DNA from: Candidatus Eiseniibacteriota bacterium
GTDB lineage: Bacteria > Eisenbacteria > RBG-16-71-46 > SZUA-252
NCBI GenBank assembly: GCA_003235575.1
Contig: QJVW01000011.1
Coordinates: 1 to 64,000 of the forward strand
Direction: 5' to 3'
Length of the DNA: 64,000 bases
A program made the translations under genes and the position numbers. The notes beneath the pieces are model-generated. The model saw nothing but the letters and a program-made list of their open reading frames with translations, searched no databases and was not told the DNA's origin. Positions 1 through 8,860 of this stretch are shown here, in pieces. Numbering within the stretch: position 1 is the first letter of the stretch; each line of letters opens with the position of its first letter.

Positions 1-1
1 C

Positions 2-1204
2 CGTGAACTTCGCCGCGAGCACGCGGCGCTGACCGAGCAGCTCCATCGGGCCGACCTGGAGCAGGCCGAGGCCAGCGGCGACATGCGCCGGCTCGCCGAG
101 CGCACATGGAACGAATATGAAGTCGAACTCGCTTCGTACGTCGCGCCCACCAGCGTCCCGGAGCAGGGCGCGGCGGGAGCCCTTGCCGAAATCGAGGAAG
201 ACGTTCCGGAAGAGGGGGAGGAGTCCACGCCGCCCTCCGACGAGGCGCGGGTTCCCGACGAAGTCATCGTCGATCGCGACGGGGAAGCCGCGGATCGCCC
301 CGAGGGCGACGGCGACGGCGACGGCGCCGACGCCGACGCGGGCGAGGAGTCGGCGGCCACCGCGCCCGGCGCGCCGCTCGGTCCGGGCGCCGGCGAGGGG
401 GAGCGCCGCGAGCGACTCCGCATTCTTCAGGAGAAGCTGCGCGGGCTGGGCCCCGTCAACCTGCTCGCGGTGCAGGACTACGAAGAGCGCCGGCAGCGGC
501 TCGCGTTCCTGACCGGACAGCGCAAGGACCTGGACGACGCGCGGCAGCAGTTGCTCGAGGCGATCGACAAGATCAATCAGAGCGCCTCGGAGCTCTTCAA
601 GACCACGTTCCACCAGGTGAATCTCAACTTCCAAAAGGTCTTCACGATGCTGTTCGAGGGGGGCGAGTGCTCGCTCCTCTTGACCGGCGACGACCCGCTC
701 GAGGCGGAAATCGAGATCCTGGCCCGGCCGCGCGGGAAGAAGCCGCAGTCGATCTCGCTGCTGTCCGGCGGCGAGAAGGCGCTCACGGCCATCGCGCTCC
801 TCTTCGCCATCTACCTCGTGAAGCCCAGCCCCTTCTGCATCCTCGACGAGGTCGACGCGCCCCTGGACGATGCGAACGTGGAGCGATTCGTCCGGCTCCT
901 GCGCGATTTCAGCGAGAAGACCCAGTTCATCGTCGTGACGCACAACAAGAAGACGATGGAAGTGGCCGACTGCCTCTACGGCGTCACGATGCAGGAACCG
1001 GGCGTGTCGAAGCTCGTGTCCGTCCGCTGGAATCGGGAGCGGCCCGCGGAGATCGAGTCGGTGGCGATCTCCCAGGAGCCGGAGGCCGAGGAACCGCCGT
1101 CGCCGACCTCCGAGGACGATGCCGAGGGCGAGCCGGTCGGCGCGACCGCGGACGCCGCGGCGCCGCCTCAGGGCGGCGGAACGTCGGACGACCAAGCCGG
1201 ATAG
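2..1204 (+). CDS. smc: Chromosome segregation protein SMC, C-terminal part (truncated at window start)
   Basis: LGPVNLLAVQDYEERRQRLAFLTGQRKDL, SISLLSGGEKALTAIALLFAIY (signature) and FCILDEVDAPLDDANVERF (Walker B). Frame stays open upstream of the first ATG at 83. Confidence 0.95.
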   Translation, partial: RELRREHAALTEQLHRADLEQAEASGDMRRLAERTWNEYEVELASYVAPTSVPEQGAAGALAEIEEDVPEEGEESTPPSDEARVPDEVIVDRDGEAADRPEGDGDGDGADADAGEESAATAPGAPLGPGAGEGERRERLRILQEKLRGLGPVNLLAVQDYEERRQRLAFLTGQRKDLDDARQQLLEAIDKINQSASELFKTTFHQVNLNFQKVFTMLFEGGECSLLLTGDDPLEAEIEILARPRGKKPQSISLLSGGEKALTAIALLFAIYLVKPSPFCILDEVDAPLDDANVERFVRLLRDFSEKTQFIVVTHNKKTMEVADCLYGVTMQEPGVSKLVSVRWNRERPAEIESVAISQEPEAEEPPSPTSEDDAEGEPVGATADAAAPPQGGGTSDDQAG

Positions 1205-1237
1205 TCGGCGCGCCCCCGGCGCGCGGCCCCGCCCCCC

Positions 1238-2167
1238 GTGTCCTTCTTCAAGAAGATTTCCGAGGGCCTCCGGAAGACCCGCGAGGCGATCGCGGGGCAG
1301 GTCGTCTCGGTCTTTCGTCCCGGCCGCGAGCTCGACGACGAGGACTTCCAGCACCTGGAGGCGGCGCTCCTGCGCGCGGACGTGGGGCCCGAGGCGACCG
1401 ATCGCCTCCTCGCGGCCGTGCGGGCGACGCTCAAGGACGCCGCCTACGAAGGGACGCCGGCCGACGCGCTGCGCGACGCGGTCGCATCCCTCCTGGGCGA
1501 GGCCGGCGCCGCCCGTCCCGCGGCCGACTCCTCCGAGAGGCCGTTCGTGACCCTGGTGGTGGGCGTGAACGGAACGGGCAAGACCACCACGATCGCGAAA
1601 TTGGCGCATCACTACGTCCGTGCGGGCGAGACCGTGCTCCTGGTCGCCTGCGACACGTTCCGCGCCGCCGCGGCCGATCAGCTGGAGGTCTGGGCGAAGC
1701 GCGTCGGCGCTTCGATCCACCGCCAGCAGGAGGGCGCGGACCCCGCGGCGGTCGCGTACGACGGCGTGGCGACGGCGAAGGCGCGTCGCGTCGACCGCGT
1801 TCTCGTCGACACCGCGGGCCGGCTCCACGTGAAGGCCAATCTCATGGCGGAATTGGAAAAGATCCGCCGCGTGATCGGAAAGGTGATCCCCGAAGCCCCG
1901 CACGAAACGCTGCTCGTCCTCGACGCGACCACCGGACAGAACGGCGTGATGCAGGCGCGCGAATTCGACAAGGCGCTGGGCCTGTCCAGCCTCGCGCTCA
2001 CGAAATTGGACGGAACGGCGAAGGGGGGCGTGGTGCTGGCCATCGCCGCGACGATGCGCCTTCCCCTGGGGTGGGTCGGGGTCGGGGAAGGGATGGAGGA
2101 TCTCATTCCCTTCGAACCGGCCGAGTATGCGCGGGCGCTGGTCGAGGACGTTCCCCCGCCCGCCTAG
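1238..2167 (+). CDS. ftsY: Signal recognition particle receptor FtsY (GTG start)
   Basis: GVNGTGKTTTIAKLA, DTFRAAAADQLEVWA, DTAGRLH, TKLDGTAKGG, and GVGEGMEDLIPFEP C-terminus. Confidence 0.96.
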   Translation: MSFFKKISEGLRKTREAIAGQVVSVFRPGRELDDEDFQHLEAALLRADVGPEATDRLLAAVRATLKDAAYEGTPADALRDAVASLLGEAGAARPAADSSERPFVTLVVGVNGTGKTTTIAKLAHHYVRAGETVLLVACDTFRAAAADQLEVWAKRVGASIHRQQEGADPAAVAYDGVATAKARRVDRVLVDTAGRLHVKANLMAELEKIRRVIGKVIPEAPHETLLVLDATTGQNGVMQAREFDKALGLSSLALTKLDGTAKGGVVLAIAATMRLPLGWVGVGEGMEDLIPFEPAEYARALVEDVPPPA

Positions 2168-2218
2168 CGCGCTTCCGGAGACGCCGGGGCTCGCCCGCAG
2201 GGGAAGGCGCCGGCCCTG

Positions 2219-3670
2219 CTATTCCTTCCCGAAACTGACCTGGTTCTTCCCGCGATCCTTCGAGAGGCGAAGGTTCATGTTGGCGCGCGTCCAGAGGTCA
2301 TGGGCGGTCTTGTCGCGGCCGGCGCGGTCGAGCCCCCGCGAGCGATCCATCTGAAGCGATACGTCGCCCGGGAACATGGCGCCTCCCATGCTGAGCGTGA
2401 CGCGGATCGCGTTTTCCCGGCCGTCCAGGCCCGGCACGACGATCGCGAGGTTCTGCGCCTTGACGCGAAGCCGCTCGCAGATTTCCTTGGCCTCGCTTCG
2501 CTCGGTTTCCGGGCTCAGGATGATCGCGAACTCCTCGCCGCCCCATCGCGCCACGGTGTCGAACGGGCGGAGGCTGGTGGAGAGGGTTTGGGAGATCTCC
2601 CGCAGGACGACGTTGCCCGCCTCGTAGCCGTAGGTGTCGTTCACCCGCTTGAAGTCGTCGATGTCGGCGATGACCAGCGCCATCGGTCGGCTTTCCCGGT
2701 AGGCGCGGGCCAGCTCGTGGTCGAGCTGTCGGCCGAAGTAGGGGCGATTGTAGATGCCCGTCAGCTCGTCGATCATGACGAGCATTCCCAGCTTCTTCAG
2801 CGTGCTGAGGAGATCCGTGGCGTGCTCGCCGACGACCGTGAGGATCCCGACGCGCTCGTCGGTGAAGAAGAGCGGCTCCTTGCTCCACGCCTCGAGGACG
2901 AACAGGAAGGGCGATCCGGGCTCTCCGACGCGCGCCATGGCCATCGAACGGTAGGGACCGGCGTTGCCCGACGGCTCGTAGGGGGCGACGGCCAAATGCA
3001 TCGTGGCGTCCATCGCCTCCGCGTCCACCATCGCGCGGACGAAGCCCTTCTCGGAAAGGTCCTCCACGTAGAGGGGCAGCGCCCGTTTGGCTACCCACGC
3101 TTCCGCCAGGGCGCGATTCCAGGGGGCGCCCTCGCTCACGGGCTGCACGTACCGGGCCTCGTCCAAGCCCCGCTCCAGAGAGTAGAGGCGTGCCTCATCG
3201 CATCCGAGCACGTCCCGCGCCGACGTGAGGATCGTCCGGAGAATGTCTCCGACGTCGGTCTGCAGGTACTCCGCGTTCCGCTCGTCCCGCGTGAAGAGCT
3301 TCCGCTCGACGGAAATCAGGTGCGAGAGGCTTCGGTAGAGAAGCCGGCTCCGCGCGTGCCAGTGCGGGCGCGTCGCCTTCGCCAGCGTTTCCGGCGGGGG
3401 CGACGCCGAGGCTGGAAGCAGGAACGACTCGCCCGACTGGGGCACGCGGTAGCGCACATAGGGTTTTCCGTCGCGGAGAAAGCGGTCGACGTACTCGAGC
3501 ACGCCCGCATCCCGCATTCGCTCAGCGAGTTCGAACGCCAATTCTTCGCGCCGGGGCTCGCTCAGACCGGAAAGCGTAAGCTCGATTTGACGTTGGCGCT
3601 CGGAGGGTAGCGCCTCGTGCAGCCAGAGCGATGAAAGGAAGGCCGTTTGGATGCGGCTGGTCTCGTTCAT
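2219..3670 (-). CDS. GAF-like + GGDEF diguanylate cyclase
   Basis: DELTGIYNRPYF, IADIDDFKRVNDTYGYEAGN, ARWGGEEFAIIL. RPFD I-site five residues upstream of GGEEF. Confidence 0.9.
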   Translation of the reverse strand: MNETSRIQTAFLSSLWLHEALPSERQRQIELTLSGLSEPRREELAFELAERMRDAGVLEYVDRFLRDGKPYVRYRVPQSGESFLLPASASPPPETLAKATRPHWHARSRLLYRSLSHLISVERKLFTRDERNAEYLQTDVGDILRTILTSARDVLGCDEARLYSLERGLDEARYVQPVSEGAPWNRALAEAWVAKRALPLYVEDLSEKGFVRAMVDAEAMDATMHLAVAPYEPSGNAGPYRSMAMARVGEPGSPFLFVLEAWSKEPLFFTDERVGILTVVGEHATDLLSTLKKLGMLVMIDELTGIYNRPYFGRQLDHELARAYRESRPMALVIADIDDFKRVNDTYGYEAGNVVLREISQTLSTSLRPFDTVARWGGEEFAIILSPETERSEAKEICERLRVKAQNLAIVVPGLDGRENAIRVTLSMGGAMFPGDVSLQMDRSRGLDRAGRDKTAHDLWTRANMNLRLSKDRGKNQVSFGKE

Positions 3671-3721
3671 TCCCTCGGACTCGGGTGCGGGGCGCGGATG
3701 GATGGGAACGATACGGCAACA

Positions 3722-3730
3722 AGTATACCA
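3722..3730 (-). promoter_or_regulatory. Candidate extended -10 promoter (TGGTATACT on minus strand) for the GGDEF gene
   Basis: Reverse complement of agtatacca, about 50 nt upstream of the 3670 start. Confidence 0.35.
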
Positions 3731-3791
3731 TGACGGACCCCTCGGATGCCCGCCTCGCGTGGCCGCAAGTCGCGCTAAGGCACGATTGGAC

Positions 3792-3820
3792 TTGCATTTC
3801 CCATATCGATGTGCTAGCGT
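3792..3820 (+). promoter_or_regulatory. Candidate promoter TTGCAT-N17-TAGCGT; -10 overlapped by inverted repeat GTGCTA-N5-TAGCAC (3811-3827)
   Basis: Direct reading; upstream of the small exported protein and TPR regulator. Confidence 0.45.
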
Positions 3821-4077
3821 TTAGCACGGTAGCCGGAGTGCCTGCCCACGGAAAGGGTGCGCGTGGCTCTCACAATTCTCGCCCAAACGAAATCGTCCCC
3901 CAATCCCTCGAGGGATGCGCGTAGGCCCATCTCCCAGCCGTCTGCGCGAACCCATTGCCGTGTAACTATCTCCGGAATCGGAGCACGAGTGAACCATCGA
4001 TTGGAATGGATACTGTTTCCGCGCCTACCCCAAGTCGCGGGATTCGTAACACAAGCCGGAGACGTGGAGGCTGTCTC

Positions 4078-4383
4078 ATGGTAGGACCACGAGGACGTCA
4101 TCCTTGGATCCTGCGCATGGCACTCCTGTTCGGTCTCCTGGGGGCGCTCTGGATCTCGACGCCGAGCACCGTGCTCGCGAAACCGTTCCCGACCGAACCG
4201 GGTCCCACGGAATCCGGGGATCCGACGGCGGACGACGTTCCGAGCCCGACCCCGAAGCCGAAGGGACATGCTCCTCAGCTGCGCAGCGCGGTGCAGGAAA
4301 CGAACGTACGGACAGGCGACACGGTAGTCCGCATTCCATGGCGGACGTACCTGCGGCTCCTGATGCCCTTCCGGGTCTGGTAG
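4078..4383 (+). CDS. Small exported protein, about 101 aa (signal peptide or TM anchor, Pro/Thr-rich middle, basic-aromatic C-terminus)
   Basis: MVGPRGRHPWILRMALLFGLLGALWISTPSTVLAKPFPTEPG...RIPWRTYLRLLMPFRVW. Start chosen at ATG 4078 inside ORF 3955-4383. Confidence 0.55.
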   Translation: MVGPRGRHPWILRMALLFGLLGALWISTPSTVLAKPFPTEPGPTESGDPTADDVPSPTPKPKGHAPQLRSAVQETNVRTGDTVVRIPWRTYLRLLMPFRVW

Positions 4384-4415
4384 CCGTTCGACGCAACGAT
4401 AGGGAGAGCTAGGCT

Positions 4416-4440
4416 CCGGGGCGGCTGCGGGCCGCCCCGG
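4416..4440 (+). promoter_or_regulatory. Perfect 10-bp GC hairpin (CCGGGGCGGC-tgcgg-GCCGCCCCGG) just upstream of the TPR regulator start
   Basis: Direct inverted repeat with a 5-nt loop; no T-tract follows. Confidence 0.7.
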
Positions 4441-4450
4441 GAACTCGACC

Positions 4451-6769
4451 ATGCCGGAATCGCGCCAACCAAATACCGCCGCGGAGGCCCTGCTCGCGCG
4501 CCTGGAGGATTTGCTCGTCCACGCGCGGTTCTCGGACGTTCTCGAGGCGGTCGCCGAGGCAAGCGCCGAGGGTATCGGGGGCGAAGAACTCGCCGTTCCG
4601 CTCCTCCTCGCGCGGTGTCGCGCGCTGTTGGGACTGGGACGCTGGCGGGAGGTGTCGGAGGCGACGGAGCGGAAGCTGGAGGAGCTCTACGCCCTGCAGC
4701 CGGACCAGAAGCGCTCCATCCTCGAGTGCCACATCGCCGCGGGACGGTCCGCATGGCGCCTCGGGCGACCCTCGCGCGCCGAGGAGCATTTCCGCGCCGC
4801 CTACCACATCAGCCGCTGGGACTTCGAAGACACCGGCGGCATGCTCCGCACGCGAAACCTCCTGGGACTCTGCTTCCTCGGCGCCGGCGACCTCCATCGC
4901 GCGGCCGCGGAGTTCGAGCGCGGTCGTCGCGAAGCCGCGGAGGCCGGGCACCATCACGAGGAAGCCGCTTTCGCGCTGAACGGGAGCATCGCGGCGCTGA
5001 AGCTGGGCCACTTCGATCGAGCCGAAGCGGATCTCGATCGCGCGCGCCAGCTCTACGCCGAACGCGGACACTCGCGCGGCAAGGTTCAGGCGCGCTTGGT
5101 CCGCGGCTGGCTCCTGCGCCTTCGCGGCGACCTGCGCGCGTCCGATTGGGAGACGCGCGGGGCGCTTTCGGAAGCGGAGGAGCACGGCTTCGACCGCGAG
5201 CGCGTGATCGCGCTCGAGTATCTCGGCGAGGTCGCAATCGACCGCCACGACAACCAGGCGGCCATCGAGCACCTCGACGAGGCGCTCGGTCTGGCGGAGC
5301 GCCTGGCTCCCGAGGGAGACCTGATTCCCGAGATCTGCCGCCGGGTCGCCGAAGTGCACACCCGCATCGGCGAACCGAATCGCGCGTTGGTCACCTGCGA
5401 ACGCGGCCTCCGCATCGCGCGGAAGATCAACGATCGCTTCGAGGAAGCGGCGACGCACCGCGTCATGGCGTCGGCCCACCTTCTGCTGGGGCACCGCGAG
5501 CGCGCGATTCGCTTGGCGCAGGAAGGCATCCTCGCGCTTCGAAAGCTGGACGCGGGACACGAACTGCTGCGGCTCCTGACCTGGACGGGCGAGGCATTGC
5601 TCGCGGGGGGAGACGCCGAGGACCGCCGGCAGGCGCGCGACTTCCTGTGGGAGGCCCGCAGCCTCTCCATGTCGATGGGACTCGACGCCTGGATCGCGCG
5701 CGTCGAAAAGGTGCTCGGGGTCGAACTGCATGCCCTCCCGATCGGAAACGCCCCGTACGTGGAGGCGGGCGAGGCGCTTCCGCCGGGGGCGGATCCGCGC
5801 GCCTTCCGCTACGGCATCGTCACGGGCGATGCGCGCATCGCGGAGCTGCTGCGCATCGTGGAGCGCGCGGCCAACAGCCGGCTGCCGATCCTGATCCTGG
5901 GTGAGAGCGGCGTCGGCAAGGAACTCCTGGCCCGGGCCGCGCATGCGACCAGCGATCGCCGCACCGGCGTGTTCGTGGTCAGCCATTGCGCCGCGCTCCC
6001 GGAAGGGCGTCTCGACGTCGAGCTCTTCGGTGAGGAGTCCGAGGTCGGCACGGCGGGGCGGAACGTGCGTCCAGGGCTGTTCGAAGCCGCGGACCGCGGC
6101 GTGATCTTCCTCGACGAGGTGAGCGAGCTCCTGAGCGGAGCCCAGGCGAAGCTGCTCCGGGTCATCGAGAACGGGGAGTTGCGCCGCGTCGGCGCGGTCG
6201 CGCTCCAGCAGGTGGACGTTCGCGTGATCGCGGCCTCCACGCGTGACGTTCCCGTGCTGGTTCGCCGCGGCCTCTTCCGGGACGATCTGTACTACCGTTT
6301 GAACGGCATTCGCCTCGAAATCCCGCCGCTCCGCGACCGTCCGGGAGATATCCGCCTCATCGGCCAGTATTGGCTCGATCGGATGTGCGAGCAGGCGCAC
6401 AAGCGTCTGCGCCTCACCGAATCCGCCTGGGCGGTGCTGGAAGCCCATGGGTGGCCGGGCAACGTCCGCGAACTGCGGAACGTGCTCGACCGCGTCGTGG
6501 CGCTGGGGCGCGACGGCGACGAGGTCGCGGCCGAGGCGATTCACATTCCGGTCACGGGCACCGGGCGCCGGGGCGCGACGCGCGCGCGCCGGGGAACGAA
6601 GCCGGAGCGCGCCGCCGAACGCGACGCGATCTTGAACGCGCTCCGCGCGCACAACGGGAACCAGTCCGAGGCCGCCCGCAGTTTGGACGGCATGAAGCGG
6701 ACGACCTTCCTCTACAAGATCAAGAAGCACGACATCAAGCCCGAGGAATACGGCCCCACGGACCGGTAG
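4451..6769 (+). CDS. TPR-repeat sensor + AAA+ (sigma54-interaction-like) + Fis-type HTH regulator, GAFTGA loop absent
   Basis: N-terminal TPR-like helical repeats; Walker A GESGVGKELLARAAH; Walker B GVIFLDEV; R-finger region FRDDLYYRLNGIRLEIPPLRDR; C-terminal NGNQSEAARSLDGMKRTTFLYKIKK. Confidence 0.88.
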   Translation: MPESRQPNTAAEALLARLEDLLVHARFSDVLEAVAEASAEGIGGEELAVPLLLARCRALLGLGRWREVSEATERKLEELYALQPDQKRSILECHIAAGRSAWRLGRPSRAEEHFRAAYHISRWDFEDTGGMLRTRNLLGLCFLGAGDLHRAAAEFERGRREAAEAGHHHEEAAFALNGSIAALKLGHFDRAEADLDRARQLYAERGHSRGKVQARLVRGWLLRLRGDLRASDWETRGALSEAEEHGFDRERVIALEYLGEVAIDRHDNQAAIEHLDEALGLAERLAPEGDLIPEICRRVAEVHTRIGEPNRALVTCERGLRIARKINDRFEEAATHRVMASAHLLLGHRERAIRLAQEGILALRKLDAGHELLRLLTWTGEALLAGGDAEDRRQARDFLWEARSLSMSMGLDAWIARVEKVLGVELHALPIGNAPYVEAGEALPPGADPRAFRYGIVTGDARIAELLRIVERAANSRLPILILGESGVGKELLARAAHATSDRRTGVFVVSHCAALPEGRLDVELFGEESEVGTAGRNVRPGLFEAADRGVIFLDEVSELLSGAQAKLLRVIENGELRRVGAVALQQVDVRVIAASTRDVPVLVRRGLFRDDLYYRLNGIRLEIPPLRDRPGDIRLIGQYWLDRMCEQAHKRLRLTESAWAVLEAHGWPGNVRELRNVLDRVVALGRDGDEVAAEAIHIPVTGTGRRGATRARRGTKPERAAERDAILNALRAHNGNQSEAARSLDGMKRTTFLYKIKKHDIKPEEYGPTDR

Positions 6770-6822
6770 CCTTTCTCGCGGCGCTCCCCGCCGTCGCGGG
6801 GCGAATGCATCCACCACCCACC

Positions 6823-6851
6823 TTGACCGAACCGCTGCCTGTTGTTATCGT
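6823..6851 (+). promoter_or_regulatory. Candidate promoter TTGACC-N17-TATCGT upstream of nuoI
   Basis: Direct reading in the intergenic region. Confidence 0.45.
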
Positions 6852-6954
6852 TCCCCCGCGTCCCTATGCCTAACGGGCGCATCCCGAGGCACTTAGACGG
6901 CGAGTCCCGGTCACCCCGAGGCCGACGCCGTGCGACCCTCCCGAGGAGCAACGC

Positions 6955-7410
6955 ATGGTCCAGGAGTTGATGAAGGGTCTCTCCATCACGCTGTCGCATT
7001 TTTTCAAGAAGCCGGTCACGCTGAAGTACCCGGAAGTGCGGATGCCGATGTATCCGCGCTATCGCGGCCTGCACGAACTCCACCGTTATGCCAACGGCCT
7101 GGAGCGCTGCGTCTGCTGCGGCCTGTGCGCCGCGGTTTGCCCCGCCGACGCGATCTACATGGAAGCGGCCGAGAACAGCGGCACCGAGCGCTACTCGGCG
7201 GGGGAGCGATACGCGAAGCGGTACGAGATCGACATGCTGCGCTGCATCTTCTGCGGTTACTGCGAGGAGGCGTGCCCGGAGGACGCCATCTTCCTCGGGC
7301 ACAACTACGAGCTGGCCGACGTCTCGCGCGACGCGTTCGTCTACTCCAAGGAGCAGCTCCTCGTCCCGCTGGGGACGACGCATTCCCCCGGAATCGTCCG
7401 CGGCCGGTGA
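6955..7410 (+). CDS. nuoI: NADH-quinone oxidoreductase subunit I (2x[4Fe-4S])
   Basis: CVCCGLCAAVCPADAIYME and CIFCGYCEEACPEDAI ferredoxin motifs; context with nuoBDFG. Confidence 0.93.
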   Translation: MVQELMKGLSITLSHFFKKPVTLKYPEVRMPMYPRYRGLHELHRYANGLERCVCCGLCAAVCPADAIYMEAAENSGTERYSAGERYAKRYEIDMLRCIFCGYCEEACPEDAIFLGHNYELADVSRDAFVYSKEQLLVPLGTTHSPGIVRGR

Positions 7411-7436
7411 TGCCGCGCCGCGCGGACTGAGCCGCC

Positions 7437-8204
7437 GTGCCTCCGGACTGGATCCTCGCCACCGCCTGCGGCGTGCTGGCGGGCGCGGCGAACGTGACCG
7501 GAGGCGTTCTCGCCGTCGGGACCCGCACGTGGGACCACGTGCGTCAATCCTACCTGGTCGCGGCCGGCGCGGGCTTCATGCTCGCGGCGGTGATCCTCCG
7601 CATGATTCCCGAGAGCTACCGATTGAGCAACCCGGACGGCGCCTACGGCGGCACGTTCTCGGTCGGCCTCTTGATTCTCTCGGGCTACCTGCTGGTCCAT
7701 TTCGCGGAACACGTGCTGTTGGGGCACTTCCACTTCGGCGAGGAGACCCACCACGAGCACTGGGTGAAACCGGTCGTCGGAACCACGGCGCTTCTGGGCT
7801 TGGCGCTGCACACGCTGTTCGACGGCGTCTCGATCGGCTCGGGATTCCTGGTAACGCCGACGCTGGGCATCCTGGTGGCGATCGCGGTGTTCCTCCACAA
7901 GATTCCCGAAGGCTTCACCGTGGCCTCGATCATGGTCGCCGCCGGCCGTTCGCGGCGCGACGCCGTGATGAGCGCGACCTGGTTGGGGCTCGTCACGGTC
8001 GCCGGCGTGCTGGGAATCTCCGTCTGGTCGCGCGCCGTGCACATCGCCCTTCCCCTCTCGGCGGGGGCGGGCCTCTACGTGGCCGCCTCGGACCTGATTC
8101 CAGCGGTCAACGAGGCCAAAGGGGTGCGCAAGCCGCTGGCGGTGTTCGGAGGCGTATTCTTGTTCGCCGTCACGGAGGCCATGCTGGAATCTCTGGGACT
8201 GTAG
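7437..8204 (+). CDS. ZIP-family metal transporter (GTG start)
   Basis: Polytopic; ALHTLFDGVSIGSGF and FLHKIPEGFTVASIM ZIP motifs; His-rich loop HFHFGEETHHEH. Confidence 0.9.
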   Translation: MPPDWILATACGVLAGAANVTGGVLAVGTRTWDHVRQSYLVAAGAGFMLAAVILRMIPESYRLSNPDGAYGGTFSVGLLILSGYLLVHFAEHVLLGHFHFGEETHHEHWVKPVVGTTALLGLALHTLFDGVSIGSGFLVTPTLGILVAIAVFLHKIPEGFTVASIMVAAGRSRRDAVMSATWLGLVTVAGVLGISVWSRAVHIALPLSAGAGLYVAASDLIPAVNEAKGVRKPLAVFGGVFLFAVTEAMLESLGL

Positions 8205-8232
8205 GGTCCCCGCGGGGCCGCGGCGGCGCTCC

Positions 8233-8261
8233 TTGACGCTCCCGCAACCCCCTGCTAGGCT
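8233..8261 (+). promoter_or_regulatory. Candidate promoter TTGACG-N17-TAGGCT upstream of nuoB
   Basis: Direct reading between the ZIP gene and nuoB. Confidence 0.5.
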
Positions 8262-8298
8262 GTGACATTCAAGACCTTTTCCGCGTCGTCGCCGGCAA

Positions 8299-8850
<552 letters not shown>

Positions 8851-8860
8851 TCCCCACGAC

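Noticed and set aside
2197-2219. GCAGGG...CCCTGC stem between ftsY and the GGDEF gene
   Set aside because: Only 6 bp with a long loop and no T-tract; too weak to call a terminator.
667-2238. 523-aa plus-strand ORF overlapping smc and ftsY
   Set aside because: Out-of-frame Arg/Gly-rich reading across two confirmed genes.
4409-6817. Long antisense ORF (802 aa) opposite the TPR-AAA+ regulator
   Set aside because: Composition is Arg/Ala/His-rich with no recognisable domain; shadow ORF typical of high-GC coding DNA.
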